Below are positions 46,209 through 55,970 of a stretch of DNA of 64,000 nt, piece after piece. The stretch spans positions 186,001-250,000 of the forward strand of contig JADJPT010000003.1 of the NCBI GenBank assembly GCA_016713125.1. Reading direction: 5' to 3'. Each line of letters begins with the position of its first letter. Position 1 is the stretch's first letter. The notes beneath the pieces were generated by a model that had not been told where the DNA came from, did no database searches, and saw only the letters and a program-made list of their open reading frames with translations. The translations under genes were made by a program, and so were the position numbers. The DNA comes from Betaproteobacteria bacterium. GTDB taxonomy: Bacteria; Pseudomonadota; Gammaproteobacteria; Burkholderiales; SG8-39.

Positions 46209-46895
46209 ATGAGCACATTCTCGGAAGCCCGCAACGAACCGCGCTGGACCCGGCGCAAGGACGCGCGTCCCGAGGAGATCACCGCGGCGGCGCTGGAACT
46301 GTTCGTCGAGCGCGGCTATGCAGGCACGCGCCTCGAGGATGTGGCGGCGCGCGCCGGGGTCAGCAAGGGCACGCTCTATCTTTACTTCGCCAACAAGGCC
46401 GAACTGTTCAAGGCCGTGGTGCGCGAAGGCCTGGTCTCGCCGCTCAGCGCGGTGCGCGAACTCATGGGCCGCCACGAGGGGCCCATGATGGAGTTGCTGC
46501 GCATGGTGGTGTACGGCTGGTGGGAGCGCATCGGTTCGACGCGCATCTCGGGCATCCCCAAGCTGGTGATCTCCGAGGCCGGCAACTTCCCGGAGATCGC
46601 CGAGTTCTATCTGGCCGAGGTGGTGCGCCCTGGCACGGCGCTGATCCGCGCCATCGTCGAGCGCGGCATCGCGAGCGGCGAGTTCCGGCCGCTCGACAGC
46701 AACGAAGCCGTGGATCTGGTGTTCGCACCGCTGATGATGATCGCCCTGTGGAACCATTCACTGGGCGCCTTCGAGCCGCGCCGCGCCGACCCCCGCAAGC
46801 TGCTCGACACCCACCTGGACATGCTGCGCCGCGGACTCTCGGCCGCGCCCGTTCAGACCGGCGACGCCAAAGACACCGGAGCCCCGCAATCATGA
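46209..46895 (+). CDS. TetR/AcrR-family transcriptional regulator
   Basis: The 228-residue regulator has an N-terminal HTH (about 20-70; EEITAAALELFVERGYAGTR, DVAARAGVSKGTLYLYFANK) and a C-terminal ligand domain with EFYLAEVVRPGTALIRAIVERGI. It is the first gene of the MFP-RND operon and overlaps the MFP start by 4 bp (ATGA at 46892). It is thus probably an autorepressor induced by a pump substrate. Confidence 0.88.
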   Translation: MSTFSEARNEPRWTRRKDARPEEITAAALELFVERGYAGTRLEDVAARAGVSKGTLYLYFANKAELFKAVVREGLVSPLSAVRELMGRHEGPMMELLRMVVYGWWERIGSTRISGIPKLVISEAGNFPEIAEFYLAEVVRPGTALIRAIVERGIASGEFRPLDSNEAVDLVFAPLMMIALWNHSLGAFEPRRADPRKLLDTHLDMLRRGLSAAPVQTGDAKDTGAPQS

Positions 46896-48064
46896 ATACC
46901 TCTTCCACACGGACCCGGCGCCGCGCGCTGGCCGCACTGGCAATACTGATCGCGGCGCTGGCCGTCTACGCCGGTGCGCAAGCCCTGCGCGGCCAGGGCC
47001 AGTCGGCCAAGGCGGCACCGGCCGCGGCCACGGCGACGGTCGTCGAGTTCCTCCCCGAGGACCTGTATACGGTGCGCCGGGACGCGCTCTCGCGCACCCT
47101 GCCGCTGACCGGCACGCTGGCGGCCCTGACCTCCGCCACGGTGAAGGCCAAGGTGGCCGGCGAACTGGTCGAGGTCGCGGTGCGCGAAGGCCAGGCCGTC
47201 AAGCGCGGCCAGCTGCTCGCGCGCATCGACCAGACCGAAGTCCAGGCGCGCGTGGCCGCACGCCAGGCCGACGCCGAGGCGGCACGCGCCCAGCTCGGCC
47301 TGGCCGAGAAGAACCGCAGCACGCAGAAGAGCCTGCTGGAGAAGAACTTCATCTCGCAGAACGCCTTCGACACCACGCAGAGCAACCAGGAGGTGGCGGC
47401 CGCCCGGCTGCGCGCCGCCGAGGCCGACCTGGTCGCGGCGCGCAAATCCTTGGGCGACGCGGTGCTGCTCGCCCCGTTCGCCGGGGTGGTGTCCGAACGG
47501 CACGCGCAGCCCGGAGAACGCGTGCCGCTGGACGGCAAGGTGGTGTCGCTGGTGGACCTGACACGGCTGGAGCTCGAGGCGGCGGTGCCGGCCTCGACCA
47601 TCGCGCGCGTCAAGGTCGGCCAGCCGGTGGCCTTCCGCGTCGACGGCTTCGGCGAACGCGAGTTCCTCGGCCGCATCGAGCGCATCAACCCGGCCACCAC
47701 GGCCGGATCGCGCTCGATCAACCTGTACGCGGTGATCGAGAACAGCGACGGCCTGCTGCGCGGCGGACTGTTCGCGCAGGGCGAGCTGATCCTCGAACGC
47801 ATCGAAAACGCGCTGCTCGCGCCGGCCTCGGCGGTGCGCGAGGAAACCGGCCGCCAGTACGTCTATGCCATCGCCGACGGGGTGCTGCGCCGCAAGCTGG
47901 TGAAGACCGGACGCCCGGACGCCGGCGACCAGGTGCAGGTGCTGGAGGGCCTGGCCGAAGGCGAACGCATCGTGAAGTCCAACCTGGGCCTGCTGCGCGA
48001 AGGCGTGCCCGCGAAGGTGCGCGAACCCGCTGCGGCGGGCGCCGCCGACGCCAGGCAGCGCTGA
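46892..48064 (+). CDS. RND efflux periplasmic adaptor (MFP)
   Basis: The 390-residue adaptor has an N-terminal membrane anchor (LAALAILIAALAVYAG). The lipoyl/barrel-sandwich half carries SATVKAKVAGELVEVAVREG with the matching half LLAPFAGVVSERHAQPGERV, and a coiled-coil hairpin sits between them (about 125-180). A beta-barrel and membrane-proximal domain follow to the Ala-rich end. It connects the RND pump encoded next to an outer-membrane channel, possibly the TolC-like protein at 52242. Confidence 0.9.
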   Translation: MNTSSTRTRRRALAALAILIAALAVYAGAQALRGQGQSAKAAPAAATATVVEFLPEDLYTVRRDALSRTLPLTGTLAALTSATVKAKVAGELVEVAVREGQAVKRGQLLARIDQTEVQARVAARQADAEAARAQLGLAEKNRSTQKSLLEKNFISQNAFDTTQSNQEVAAARLRAAEADLVAARKSLGDAVLLAPFAGVVSERHAQPGERVPLDGKVVSLVDLTRLELEAAVPASTIARVKVGQPVAFRVDGFGEREFLGRIERINPATTAGSRSINLYAVIENSDGLLRGGLFAQGELILERIENALLAPASAVREETGRQYVYAIADGVLRRKLVKTGRPDAGDQVQVLEGLAEGERIVKSNLGLLREGVPAKVREPAAAGAADARQR

Positions 48065-48073
48065 GGATCCGCC

Positions 48074-51000
48074 ATGTGGTTCACCCGCATCAGCATCCAC
48101 AATCCGGTGTTCGCGACCATGATGATGGCCGCCCTGCTGGTGCTGGGACTGTTCTCCTACAACCGCCTGCCGGTCGAGCAGTTCCCCGACGTCAGCTTCC
48201 CGGTGGTGGTGGTGCAGACCGAGTACCCCGGCGCCTCGCCCGAGATCGTCGAGGAGGAACTGACGCGCAAGATCGAGGAGGCGGTCAACACGGTCAGCGG
48301 CATCAAGACCCTGTCCTCGCGCTCCTACGAGGGCGTCTCGGTGGTCATCATCGAGTTCGACCTGAGCGTCGAGCCCAAGTCGGCGGCGCAGGACGTGCGC
48401 GAGAAGATCGCGGTGCTGCGTCCCACCTTCCGCGACGAGATCAAGGAGCCCAAGGTCTCGCGCTTCAATCCGGACGATTTCCCCATCATCTCGGTCGCCG
48501 TCAGCGCCCCCGCGCGCTCGCTGCGCGAGCTGACCACGCTGGCCGACCAGGTGGTGAAGAAGCGCCTGGAAAACGTCGGCGGCGTCGGCCAGGCCACCCT
48601 GGTCGGCGGGGTCAAGCGCGAGGTCAAGGTCTACCTCAAGCTCGAGGAGATGGAGGCGCAGAAGATCGGCGCCGACCAGGTGATCAAGGCGCTGTCCAGC
48701 GAGAACCAGGACCTGCCGGCCGGCGCCATCGTCGCCGGCAGCCAGGAGCGGGTGGTGCAGATCAAGGCGCGGCTGGCCGATCCGCGCGACTTCCGCAACC
48801 TGATCGTGGCGCGGCGCGGCGCGGACGGCAAGAAGGCGGCCGTGACGCTGGGCCAGATCGCCGAGATCGAGGACGGCCAGCAGGAGGAGGAGAACATCGC
48901 GCTGGTCAACGGCGAGCGCGCCATCTCCATCGACATCATCAAGGCGCAGGGCGAGAACACCATCGCGGTGGTCGACGGCGTGCGCCGCGTGGTCGGCGAA
49001 CTGAAGACCCTGCTGCCGGCCGACGTGAAGGTCGACGTGGTGCGCGACGCCTCGGTCGGCATACGCAATTCGGTGGCCGACGTGAAGAAGACGCTGCTCG
49101 AGGGCGCGCTGCTGACCATCGCCATCGTGTTCCTGTTCCTCGCCTCCTGGCGCAGCACGGTGATCACCGGGCTGACGCTGCCGATCGCGCTGATCGGCAC
49201 CTTCCTGTTCATCTACGCGGCCGGCTTCACGCTCAACGTGCTCACGTTGATGGCGCTGTCGCTGTCGGTCGGGCTGCTGATCGACGACGCCATCGTGGTG
49301 CGCGAGAACATCGTCCGCCACGTGGCGCTGGGCAGCGACCACCGCACCGCCGCGCTCGAGGGCACGCAGGAGATCGGCCTGGCGGTGCTGGCCACCACGC
49401 TCACCATTGTTGCGGTGTTTTTGCCGGTGGGCTTCATGGGCGGCATCATCGGCCGCTTCTTCCACCAGTTCGGCCTGACCGTGGTGGCCGCGGTGATGAT
49501 CTCGATGTTCGTCAGCTTCACGCTGGACCCCATGCTGTCCTCCATCTGGCACGACCCGCAGGCCGAAGGCCAGTTCGGCAAGGGGCCGCTGGGCCGCACG
49601 CTGGCCTGGTTCCACGCCCTGATGGAGCGCTTCTCCGCCGGCTACGAGCGCCTGCTGGCCTGGAGCCTGGATCACCGCAAGTCGGTGCTGGTCCTGGCGC
49701 TGGTTTCGTTCCTGACCAGCTTCCCGCTGATGAAGTACGTGGGCTCGGAGTTCGTGCCCGAACCCGATCTGTCGGAACTGCAGGTGCAGTTCACCACCCC
49801 GGTGGGTTCCTCGCTGGAACTCTCCGCGCTCAAGGCGCGCCAGACCGAGGACGCGCTGCGCGAGTTCCCGGAGGTGAAGTACTCGTACACCACCATCAAC
49901 ACCGGCTTCGTGCAGGGCAAGAACAACGTCAACATCTTCGTCCAGCTGGTGCCGCGCAAAGAGCGCAAGCGCTCCCAGCAGGACCTGACCCAGCCGATGC
50001 GCGAGCGCCTGTCGCGCATCGCCGGCATCGAACTCACGCAGATCGGCGCCTACAAGTCGGTGTCCAGCGGCAAGCCGCTGCAGGTCTCCATCCTCGGCCA
50101 GGACCGCGCCATTCTGGAGAGCATCTCGCAGCAGGTGATGGCGGCGATGCGCGAGGTGCCGGGCACGGTGGACGTGGAGTCCTCGAACAAGGCGGCCAAG
50201 CCGCAGCTGTCGGTGGAGATCCGCCGCGAGCTGGCGAGCGACCTGGGCATCGGCGTGGCGCAGATTTCCTCCACGCTGCGGCCGCTGCTGGCCGGACAGG
50301 CGGTGGGCAACTGGCGCGCACCGGACGACCAGTACTACGACGTGCAGGTGCGCCTGGCGCGCGCCGACCGCGCGCGGCCCGAGGACCTGGAGCGCGTGCC
50401 ACTGGCCTCCAGCCAGATCGACGCCAACGGCGCGCCGCGCATGGTCAACCTGCGCGAGATCGCCGCGATCACCAGCGGCAGCGGCGCGCAGCAGATCAAC
50501 CGCAAGGAGCAGCTGCGCGAGGTGCTGGTCACCGCCAACGTCTACCAGCGCGCCGCCGGGGACGCGGCGCGCGAGGTGCGCACCCGACTGGACGGCATCG
50601 CGCTGCCGCCCGGCTACCGCTTCACCATGGGCGGCTCGAGCAAGGACATCCAGGAATCCCTGAGCTTCGCCGGGCAGGCGCTGCTGCTGGCCATCGTCTT
50701 CATCTACCTGATCCTTGCCTCTCAGTTCGCCAGCTTCCTGCAGCCGGTGGCGATCATGATGTCGCTGCCCCTGTCGCTGATCGGCGTGGTGCTGGCCCTC
50801 CTGGTGGCGCGCTCGACGCTGAACCTGTTCTCCATCATCGGCTTCATCATGCTGATGGGTCTGGTGACCAAGAACGCCATCCTGCTGGTCGATTTCGTCA
50901 ACCAGGAACGCCGCGCCGGCAAGCCGCGACGCGAAGCCCTGCTGGCCGCCGGCCGCATCCGCCTGCGCCCGATCCTGATGACCACCCTGGCGATGATCTT

Positions 51001-51199
51001 TGGCATGATCCCGCTGGCGCTGGGCCTGGGCGAGGGCGGCGAGCAGCGCTCGCCCATGGGGCAGGCGGTGATCGGCGGGGTGATCACCTCCGGCCTGCTG
51101 ACCCTGGTGGTGGTGCCCGTCATCTACACCTACCTGGACGAGTTCACCGAATGGGTGCGCAGACGCCTCTCGGCGCGCCGCCCCCCTTTGGTAAACTAG
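48074..51199 (+). CDS. RND-family efflux transporter (HAE1/MdtBC-like)
   Basis: The 1041-residue inner-membrane pump has twelve predicted helices and two large periplasmic domains. It starts MWFTRISIHNPVFATMMMAA, has TEYPGASPEIVEEELTRKIE in the porter domain and SVGLLIDDAIVVREN in TM4, with the proton-relay Asp pair. It ends with a short cytoplasmic tail (TEWVRRRLSARR). Substrates, probably hydrophobic compounds or drugs, cannot be told from sequence. It follows the adaptor by 9 bp. Confidence 0.94.
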   Translation: MWFTRISIHNPVFATMMMAALLVLGLFSYNRLPVEQFPDVSFPVVVVQTEYPGASPEIVEEELTRKIEEAVNTVSGIKTLSSRSYEGVSVVIIEFDLSVEPKSAAQDVREKIAVLRPTFRDEIKEPKVSRFNPDDFPIISVAVSAPARSLRELTTLADQVVKKRLENVGGVGQATLVGGVKREVKVYLKLEEMEAQKIGADQVIKALSSENQDLPAGAIVAGSQERVVQIKARLADPRDFRNLIVARRGADGKKAAVTLGQIAEIEDGQQEEENIALVNGERAISIDIIKAQGENTIAVVDGVRRVVGELKTLLPADVKVDVVRDASVGIRNSVADVKKTLLEGALLTIAIVFLFLASWRSTVITGLTLPIALIGTFLFIYAAGFTLNVLTLMALSLSVGLLIDDAIVVRENIVRHVALGSDHRTAALEGTQEIGLAVLATTLTIVAVFLPVGFMGGIIGRFFHQFGLTVVAAVMISMFVSFTLDPMLSSIWHDPQAEGQFGKGPLGRTLAWFHALMERFSAGYERLLAWSLDHRKSVLVLALVSFLTSFPLMKYVGSEFVPEPDLSELQVQFTTPVGSSLELSALKARQTEDALREFPEVKYSYTTINTGFVQGKNNVNIFVQLVPRKERKRSQQDLTQPMRERLSRIAGIELTQIGAYKSVSSGKPLQVSILGQDRAILESISQQVMAAMREVPGTVDVESSNKAAKPQLSVEIRRELASDLGIGVAQISSTLRPLLAGQAVGNWRAPDDQYYDVQVRLARADRARPEDLERVPLASSQIDANGAPRMVNLREIAAITSGSGAQQINRKEQLREVLVTANVYQRAAGDAAREVRTRLDGIALPPGYRFTMGGSSKDIQESLSFAGQALLLAIVFIYLILASQFASFLQPVAIMMSLPLSLIGVVLALLVARSTLNLFSIIGFIMLMGLVTKNAILLVDFVNQERRAGKPRREALLAAGRIRLRPILMTTLAMIFGMIPLALGLGEGGEQRSPMGQAVIGGVITSGLLTLVVVPVIYTYLDEFTEWVRRRLSARRPPLVN

Positions 51200-51230
51200 A
51201 AGATTGCCCGTATCCCTCTCCGATCCCGCC

Positions 51231-51905
51231 ATGGCTTCCATCAATTTCGAGCAGGCCCGCTTCAACATGGTCGAGCAGCAGATCCGCACCTGGGATGTCC
51301 TCGACCAGGCGGTGCTGGACCTCCTGTACGCCGTGCCGCGCGAGGACTTCGTCCCGCCGGCCTGCCGCACGCTCGCGTTCATGGACATGGAAATCCCGCT
51401 GGAGCCCGGCGTGGAGAACGGCGAGCGCATGATGGCGCCGCGCGTCGAGGCGCGCATCCTGCAGGAACTGGCGGTGAAGAAGTCCGACCAGGTCCTCGAA
51501 GTGGGCACCGGCAGCGGCTACCTGACCGCGCTGCTTGCGCACCGCGCCGCGCGCGTGTGCTCGGTGGAGATCAAGCCGGCGCTGGCGGCCTTCGGACGTG
51601 CCAACCTCGAGCGCCAGCCCGTCGACAACGTCAGCCTGGAGATCGGCGACGGCGCCCGCGGCTGGTCCGCCGCCCCGCCCTACGACGTGATCGTGCTCAC
51701 CGGCTCGACGCCGGTGCTGCCGCAGGCCCTGCTCGATCAGCTCGCCCCGGGCGGCCGCCTGTTCGCCGTGGTCGGCGATGCGCCGGTGATGGTCGCCCGG
51801 CTGGTGACCTGCACCGCGCCCGGCAGCTTTTCGAGCGTCGAGCTGTTCGACACCGTGCTCGCGCCGCTGCAGAACGCCGAGCAACCGGCGCGCTTCCGTT
51901 TCTGA
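51231..51905 (+). CDS. pcm: Protein-L-isoaspartate O-methyltransferase family protein
   Basis: The 224-residue protein has MVEQQIRTWDVLD at the start and the SAM motif LEVGTGSGYLTALLAHRAARV (motif at about 86-94). The VLPQALLDQLAPGGRLFAVV block matches PIMT. This subgroup, shorter and often next to tolC and a rhodanese gene, resembles but may not equal true PIMT, so repair of isoaspartyl residues is likely rather than certain. ATG 51231 is used; an upstream ATG at 51204 would add nine residues. Confidence 0.82.
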   Translation: MASINFEQARFNMVEQQIRTWDVLDQAVLDLLYAVPREDFVPPACRTLAFMDMEIPLEPGVENGERMMAPRVEARILQELAVKKSDQVLEVGTGSGYLTALLAHRAARVCSVEIKPALAAFGRANLERQPVDNVSLEIGDGARGWSAAPPYDVIVLTGSTPVLPQALLDQLAPGGRLFAVVGDAPVMVARLVTCTAPGSFSSVELFDTVLAPLQNAEQPARFRF

Positions 51906-51906
51906 C

Positions 51907-52230
51907 ATGCAGCAGATCCAGCCCGCCCAACTGCAGGCCTGGCTCGCCGACGCAGGTCGCCAGCCGCCCCTGCTCCTCGACGTGCGCGAGAACTGGGAGT
52001 TCCAGACCGCGCACATCGAATCCTCTACGCTGATTCCCATGGGGCAGATCGCCGCCCGCGCGGGCGAACTGAATCCCGAAGCCGAGGTGGTGGTGATCTG
52101 CCACCACGGCGGCCGCAGCATGCAGGTCGCGGGATTCCTGGAACGCCAGGGCTTTTCGAAAGTCTACAATCTGACCGGCGGCGTCAATGCATGGGCCCGC
52201 ACGGTCGATCCCTCGATGCCGACGTACTGA
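51907..52230 (+). CDS. Small rhodanese-like protein
   Basis: The 107-residue single rhodanese domain has active-site VICHHGGRSMQVA and LLLDVRENWEF. It starts 1 bp after the methyltransferase stop and ends 11 bp before the tolC start, so it is part of the same transcript. A role as sulfur carrier is inferred from the family. Confidence 0.85.
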   Translation: MQQIQPAQLQAWLADAGRQPPLLLDVRENWEFQTAHIESSTLIPMGQIAARAGELNPEAEVVVICHHGGRSMQVAGFLERQGFSKVYNLTGGVNAWARTVDPSMPTY

Positions 52231-52241
52231 TCGGAAACGAC

Positions 52242-53582
52242 ATGAACCGACGCCTGCTGCTCGCCTCCGCCTGTTGCACCCTGCTTGCCGCCTTGCCGGC
52301 ATCCGCCCTCGCCCAGGACCTGCTGCAGGTCTACCGCGACGCGCGCGCCTACGACGCGCAGTTCGCCGCCGCCCGCTACGCGCTGCAGGCCGGCCTCGAG
52401 AAACTGCCCCAGGGCCGCGCACTGGTGCTGCCCACCGTCGGCCTGTCGGCCAGCACCACGCGCAACAACATCGACATCGAGCCGCGCGGCGGCAACCCGA
52501 CGCCGGCGGCCACGCGCAACACCGAAGTCAACGCCTACACCTTCTCGCTCACGCAGCCCATCTACCGCAAGCAGAATTTCCTGCAGTACGACCAGGCCGA
52601 GTTCCAGGTCAAACAGGCCGAGGCCAGCTTCGCGCAGTCGACCCAGGACCTGATCCTGCGCGCTTCGCAGGCCTACTTCGACGTGCTTTCGGCACAGGAC
52701 ACGCTCGCCCTGGTGCGCGCGCAGAAGGCCGCCATTTCCGAGCAGCTTGCACAGGCCAAGCGCAATTTCGAGGTCGGCACCGCCACCATCACCGACACGC
52801 ACGAGGCGCAGGCGCGCTTCGACCTCAGCGCCTCGCAGGAGATCGCCGCGCAGAACGACCTCGAGGTGAAGCGCCGCAATCTCGCGCAGATCACCGGCAG
52901 GAACTACGAGACCCTCAAGCCGCTGCGCGCCGACGTCAAGCTGTCCGCGCCCACCCCGGCGACGATGGAATCCTGGGTCGAACTGGCCCAGAAGCAGAGC
53001 TACGCGGTGATGCTGCAGGAGGCGACCGCCGAGATCGCCAACCTGGAGGCCAAGCGCCAGCAGGCCGGCCACTACCCGACCCTGGACCTGGTCGCCAACT
53101 ACGGCTACACCGGACAGACCGGCAGCGCGCTGACGGCCTTCGGCAACAACATCACGCAAACCTCGCTCGGCCTGCAACTGGCCGTGCCGCTGTACCAGGG
53201 CGGCGCCATCAGTTCGCGCGCCCGCGAGGCCGCCGCCAACTACGAGAAGTCCAAGCAGGACCTGGAGAACGCGCGCCGTTCCAGCGCCCTGTCCTCGCAG
53301 CAATCCTTCCTCGGCGTGATGAACGGCATCGCCCAGGTCCGCGCGCTGGAGGCGGCGCTGGTTTCCAGCCAGAGCGCCCTCGACTCGAACAAGCTCGGCT
53401 ATGAAGTCGGCGTGCGCATCAACATCGACGTGCTGAACGCGCAGCAGCAGCTGTTCTCCACCCGCCGCGACCTCGCGGTGGCGCGCTACAACACGATCAC
53501 CAACTTCCTCAGGCTCAAGGCCGCCGTCGGCGGGCTGGGGGAGGCGGATCTCGAGGAATACAACAAGGCGTTGGCGCCTTAA
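52242..53582 (+). CDS. tolC: TolC family outer-membrane efflux channel
   Basis: The 446-residue protein has a signal peptide (LLLASACCTLLAALPASALAQ). Two repeated TolC-type alpha-barrel halves follow (DLLQVYRDARAYDAQFAAAR first half, LQLAVPLYQGGAISSRAREA second half). ATG 52242 starts the signal peptide. It probably serves the RND pump upstream. Its last codons and stop lie inside a 44-bp perfect palindrome. Confidence 0.9.
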   Translation: MNRRLLLASACCTLLAALPASALAQDLLQVYRDARAYDAQFAAARYALQAGLEKLPQGRALVLPTVGLSASTTRNNIDIEPRGGNPTPAATRNTEVNAYTFSLTQPIYRKQNFLQYDQAEFQVKQAEASFAQSTQDLILRASQAYFDVLSAQDTLALVRAQKAAISEQLAQAKRNFEVGTATITDTHEAQARFDLSASQEIAAQNDLEVKRRNLAQITGRNYETLKPLRADVKLSAPTPATMESWVELAQKQSYAVMLQEATAEIANLEAKRQQAGHYPTLDLVANYGYTGQTGSALTAFGNNITQTSLGLQLAVPLYQGGAISSRAREAAANYEKSKQDLENARRSSALSSQQSFLGVMNGIAQVRALEAALVSSQSALDSNKLGYEVGVRINIDVLNAQQQLFSTRRDLAVARYNTITNFLRLKAAVGGLGEADLEEYNKALAP

Positions 53583-53602
53583 GGCGCCAACGCCTTGTTG
53601 TA
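53559..53602. repeat. 44-bp perfect palindrome centred on the tolC stop codon
   Basis: Bases 53559-53580 are the exact reverse complement of 53581-53602 with no loop. The palindrome contains the last seven codons (Y-N-K-A-L-A-P), the TAA and the following 20 bases. There is no T-tract after it, so it is not a standard terminator. Confidence 0.75.
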
Positions 53603-53612
53603 GCAAATCACG

Positions 53613-53647
53613 CGCGGGGGAACCCTACGGTTCCCCCGCACCCCCCA
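53613..53647 (-). repeat. G-rich palindromic repeat, copy E
   Basis: The minus strand reads GGGGGGTGCGGGGGAACC followed by GTAGGGTTCCCCCGC, matching the GGGGGAACCGTAGGGTTCCCC core of copy B. It lies 11 bp after the tolC palindrome. Confidence 0.55.
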
Positions 53648-53693
53648 GTGACACACCAAAGCCAATCAACCCAGAATCTGAACCTGCGCCTTG

Positions 53694-54959
53694 CTAGAGT
53701 TTCAGCAGGGGTTTGATGGCTTCCAGGTGGCGCAGGGTGGCGCCGCGGTGGGTGGCGCAGAGTTCCAGGCCGGCGCGGGACATGGCGGCGCGGCGATCGG
53801 GTTCCAGCAGCAGGCGCGAGGCCACGTCGGCGGCGCCGTTGGCGTCCTCCACCTGTATCGCGGCGCCCGCCGCGACCGCGGCCTGTGTGGCCTGGCCGAA
53901 ATTGAAGGTGTGCGGACCGATCACCACCGGCACGCCCTGGGCGCAGGCCTCGATCAGGTTCTGCCCGCCCAGCGGCAGCAGGCTGCCGCCGATCACCACC
54001 ACATCGGCCACCGCGTAATGGAAGGCCATCTCGCCCATGGTGTCGCCGAGCAGCACGCGCACGCGCTGCGGGGATTCCTTGAGGCTGCGGCGCGCCACGC
54101 TCATGCCGGCGGCGGCGATCAGCCCGGCCACCTCGTCGAAGCGCTGCGGATGCCGCGGCACCACCACCAGCAGCGCCTCGGGCGGCAGACGCGGGGCCAG
54201 CGCCTCGAGCAGCAGGCGCTCCTCGCCTTCGCGCGTGCTGGCCAGCAGCAGCACCGGCCGGCCGCCGAGCTGCGCCTTGAACGCCGCACCGGCCGCCGCC
54301 AGGGCCGGGTCGGGCTGCACGTCGAACTTCAGGTTGCCCGCCACGTTCACGCGATGCGCGCCCAGCGAGGCGATGCGCGTGGCATCGACCTCGCTTTGCG
54401 CACACACGCTGGCCAGGCGCTCGAACGCCGGCCGCGTCAGGGCGGCCAGCCGCGCATAGCCGCGCGCGGAGCGCGCCGACATGCGTGCGCTGGCGAGCAG
54501 CACCGGAATGTTGCGCGCACGGCAGGCGGCGAGCAGGTTGATCCACACCTCGGTCTCGATCAGCACGCCCAGGCGCGGACGGAAGGTCTCGAGGAAGCCG
54601 CTCACCGCGAACGGGTAGTCGTAGGGCAGCCAGGCCTTGCGCACGCTGTCGCCGTACACCTGGTCCAGGGCGTCGCGTCCCGCGGCGGTCATGCAGGTGA
54701 GCAGGAACTCGCACTGCGGATACAGCGCCTGCAGGGCGCGCACCAGCGGGATGCTGGCGCGCACCTCGCCCACCGAGACCGCGTGCACCCAGATCAGCGG
54801 CCTGCCGGCCGCCGCGCCGCGCGCCGCCGCATGCCTGCCGAAGCGCTCGGCGACGGCGCGGCGATAACCGGGCTCGCGCCGCCCGCGCAGCCACAGGCGC
54901 ACGCAGATCAGCGGCAGGGCCAGCCACAGCGCCAGCGTGTACAGCCCGCGCGCGATCAC
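53694..54959 (-). CDS. waaA: 3-deoxy-D-manno-octulosonic acid (Kdo) transferase WaaA
   Basis: The 421-residue GT30 enzyme attaches Kdo to lipid A at the inner membrane. An N-terminal hydrophobic anchor (TLALWLALPLICVRLWL) is followed by VHAVSVGEV, RLGVLIETEVWINLL, then the donor-binding VVIGGSLLPLGGQNLIEACA. The start is GTG 54959, whose GTGA overlaps the waaC stop; length 421 matches the family. It follows waaC on the minus strand. Confidence 0.92.
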   Translation of the reverse strand: MIARGLYTLALWLALPLICVRLWLRGRREPGYRRAVAERFGRHAAARGAAAGRPLIWVHAVSVGEVRASIPLVRALQALYPQCEFLLTCMTAAGRDALDQVYGDSVRKAWLPYDYPFAVSGFLETFRPRLGVLIETEVWINLLAACRARNIPVLLASARMSARSARGYARLAALTRPAFERLASVCAQSEVDATRIASLGAHRVNVAGNLKFDVQPDPALAAAGAAFKAQLGGRPVLLLASTREGEERLLLEALAPRLPPEALLVVVPRHPQRFDEVAGLIAAAGMSVARRSLKESPQRVRVLLGDTMGEMAFHYAVADVVVIGGSLLPLGGQNLIEACAQGVPVVIGPHTFNFGQATQAAVAAGAAIQVEDANGAADVASRLLLEPDRRAAMSRAGLELCATHRGATLRHLEAIKPLLKL

Positions 54960-55903
54960 AGGAATGCCTCCAGCGCGCCCAGCACCGCGTCGACCGCGGG
55001 CACCCCGGCGGCGTCGCCGACGTTGGCCAGCGGCGTGGTGCCGTACAGCCCGGTCAGCGCCGGCGCAGTGCTGCAATAGATGCCCACGGCCGGCACGCCC
55101 AGCGCCACGGCCAGATGCGCCAGGCCGGTGTCGACGCCGGCCACTGCGCGCGCCCGCTTGAGCAGCGCGGCCAGTTCCCCCAGCCGCATGCGACGCGGCA
55201 CGAAGGCGCCGCCGGCGTCCTGCGCGATGCGCTCGCAGCGCGCGCGCTCCTCTTCGCTGCCCCACGGCAGCACCGGCTGCAGGCCGCGGGCGCTCAGCGC
55301 GCGCGCCAGCGCCGCCCAGTGCAACTCGGGCCACAGCTTGTCGGCGCGGCTGCTCATGCTGAGCAGCACGCAGTAGGGCTTGTGCATGGGAAACGGCAAC
55401 GCGTCGGCCGCGCGCAGGCCGTAATCGCAATCGCCCTGCAGGTCCGCGCCGAGCGCGGCCGCGCTCAGACGCCGGTTGCGCTCCACGGCGTGCAGTTCGC
55501 GCGGCACCGAGTGGCGGACGTCGTAGAAGCGGCTGGCCCAGGGTTCACGCGCGCTGTCCGCGGCGTAACCGTGGCGCGGACCGCGCGCCCAGCGCGAGAT
55601 CAGCGCGCTCTTGAACAGGCCCTGGGTGTCGATCACGCAGTCGTACGCCTGCTCGGCGAGCGCACGCCGGAACGCGGCGATCTCGCCCCACACCGCGGGC
55701 GAGAGCATGCGCGAGCGCCAGCGGCGCACCGCCACCGGCAACACGCGCCGCACGCCCGGATGCAGGGCGGCGATCTCGGCGAACGGCTCCTCGACCACCC
55801 AGTCGACGAAGGCTGTCGGGTCGCGCCGCAACACATCGGTGACTGCGGGGCAGTGGTGGATCACGTCGCCGAGCGAGGACGTCTTGACGAACAGGATGCG
55901 CAT
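54956..55903 (-). CDS. waaC: LPS heptosyltransferase I (WaaC-like), GT9
   Basis: The 315-residue GT9 enzyme adds the first heptose to Kdo. It starts MRILFVKTSSLGDVIHHCPAV, typical of WaaC, and has VAGVDTGLAHLAVALGVPAVGIY near the C-terminus (ADP-heptose site). It is coupled to waaA and divergent from the GT2 gene that follows. Confidence 0.92.
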   Translation of the reverse strand: MRILFVKTSSLGDVIHHCPAVTDVLRRDPTAFVDWVVEEPFAEIAALHPGVRRVLPVAVRRWRSRMLSPAVWGEIAAFRRALAEQAYDCVIDTQGLFKSALISRWARGPRHGYAADSAREPWASRFYDVRHSVPRELHAVERNRRLSAAALGADLQGDCDYGLRAADALPFPMHKPYCVLLSMSSRADKLWPELHWAALARALSARGLQPVLPWGSEEERARCERIAQDAGGAFVPRRMRLGELAALLKRARAVAGVDTGLAHLAVALGVPAVGIYCSTAPALTGLYGTTPLANVGDAAGVPAVDAVLGALEAFL

Positions 55904-55970
55904 GGCGCCCGGCGGAAAGTATCGCGGTAATGCGCGTCCCGATGAGTCGTTGCGGGACGCGTGGGATAAA

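Noticed and set aside
46853..51508. 1551-codon open frame on the minus strand
   Set aside because: It lies antisense to the clear adaptor, RND and methyltransferase genes and has the low-complexity Ala/Gln/Arg/His composition typical of shadow frames in high-GC DNA.
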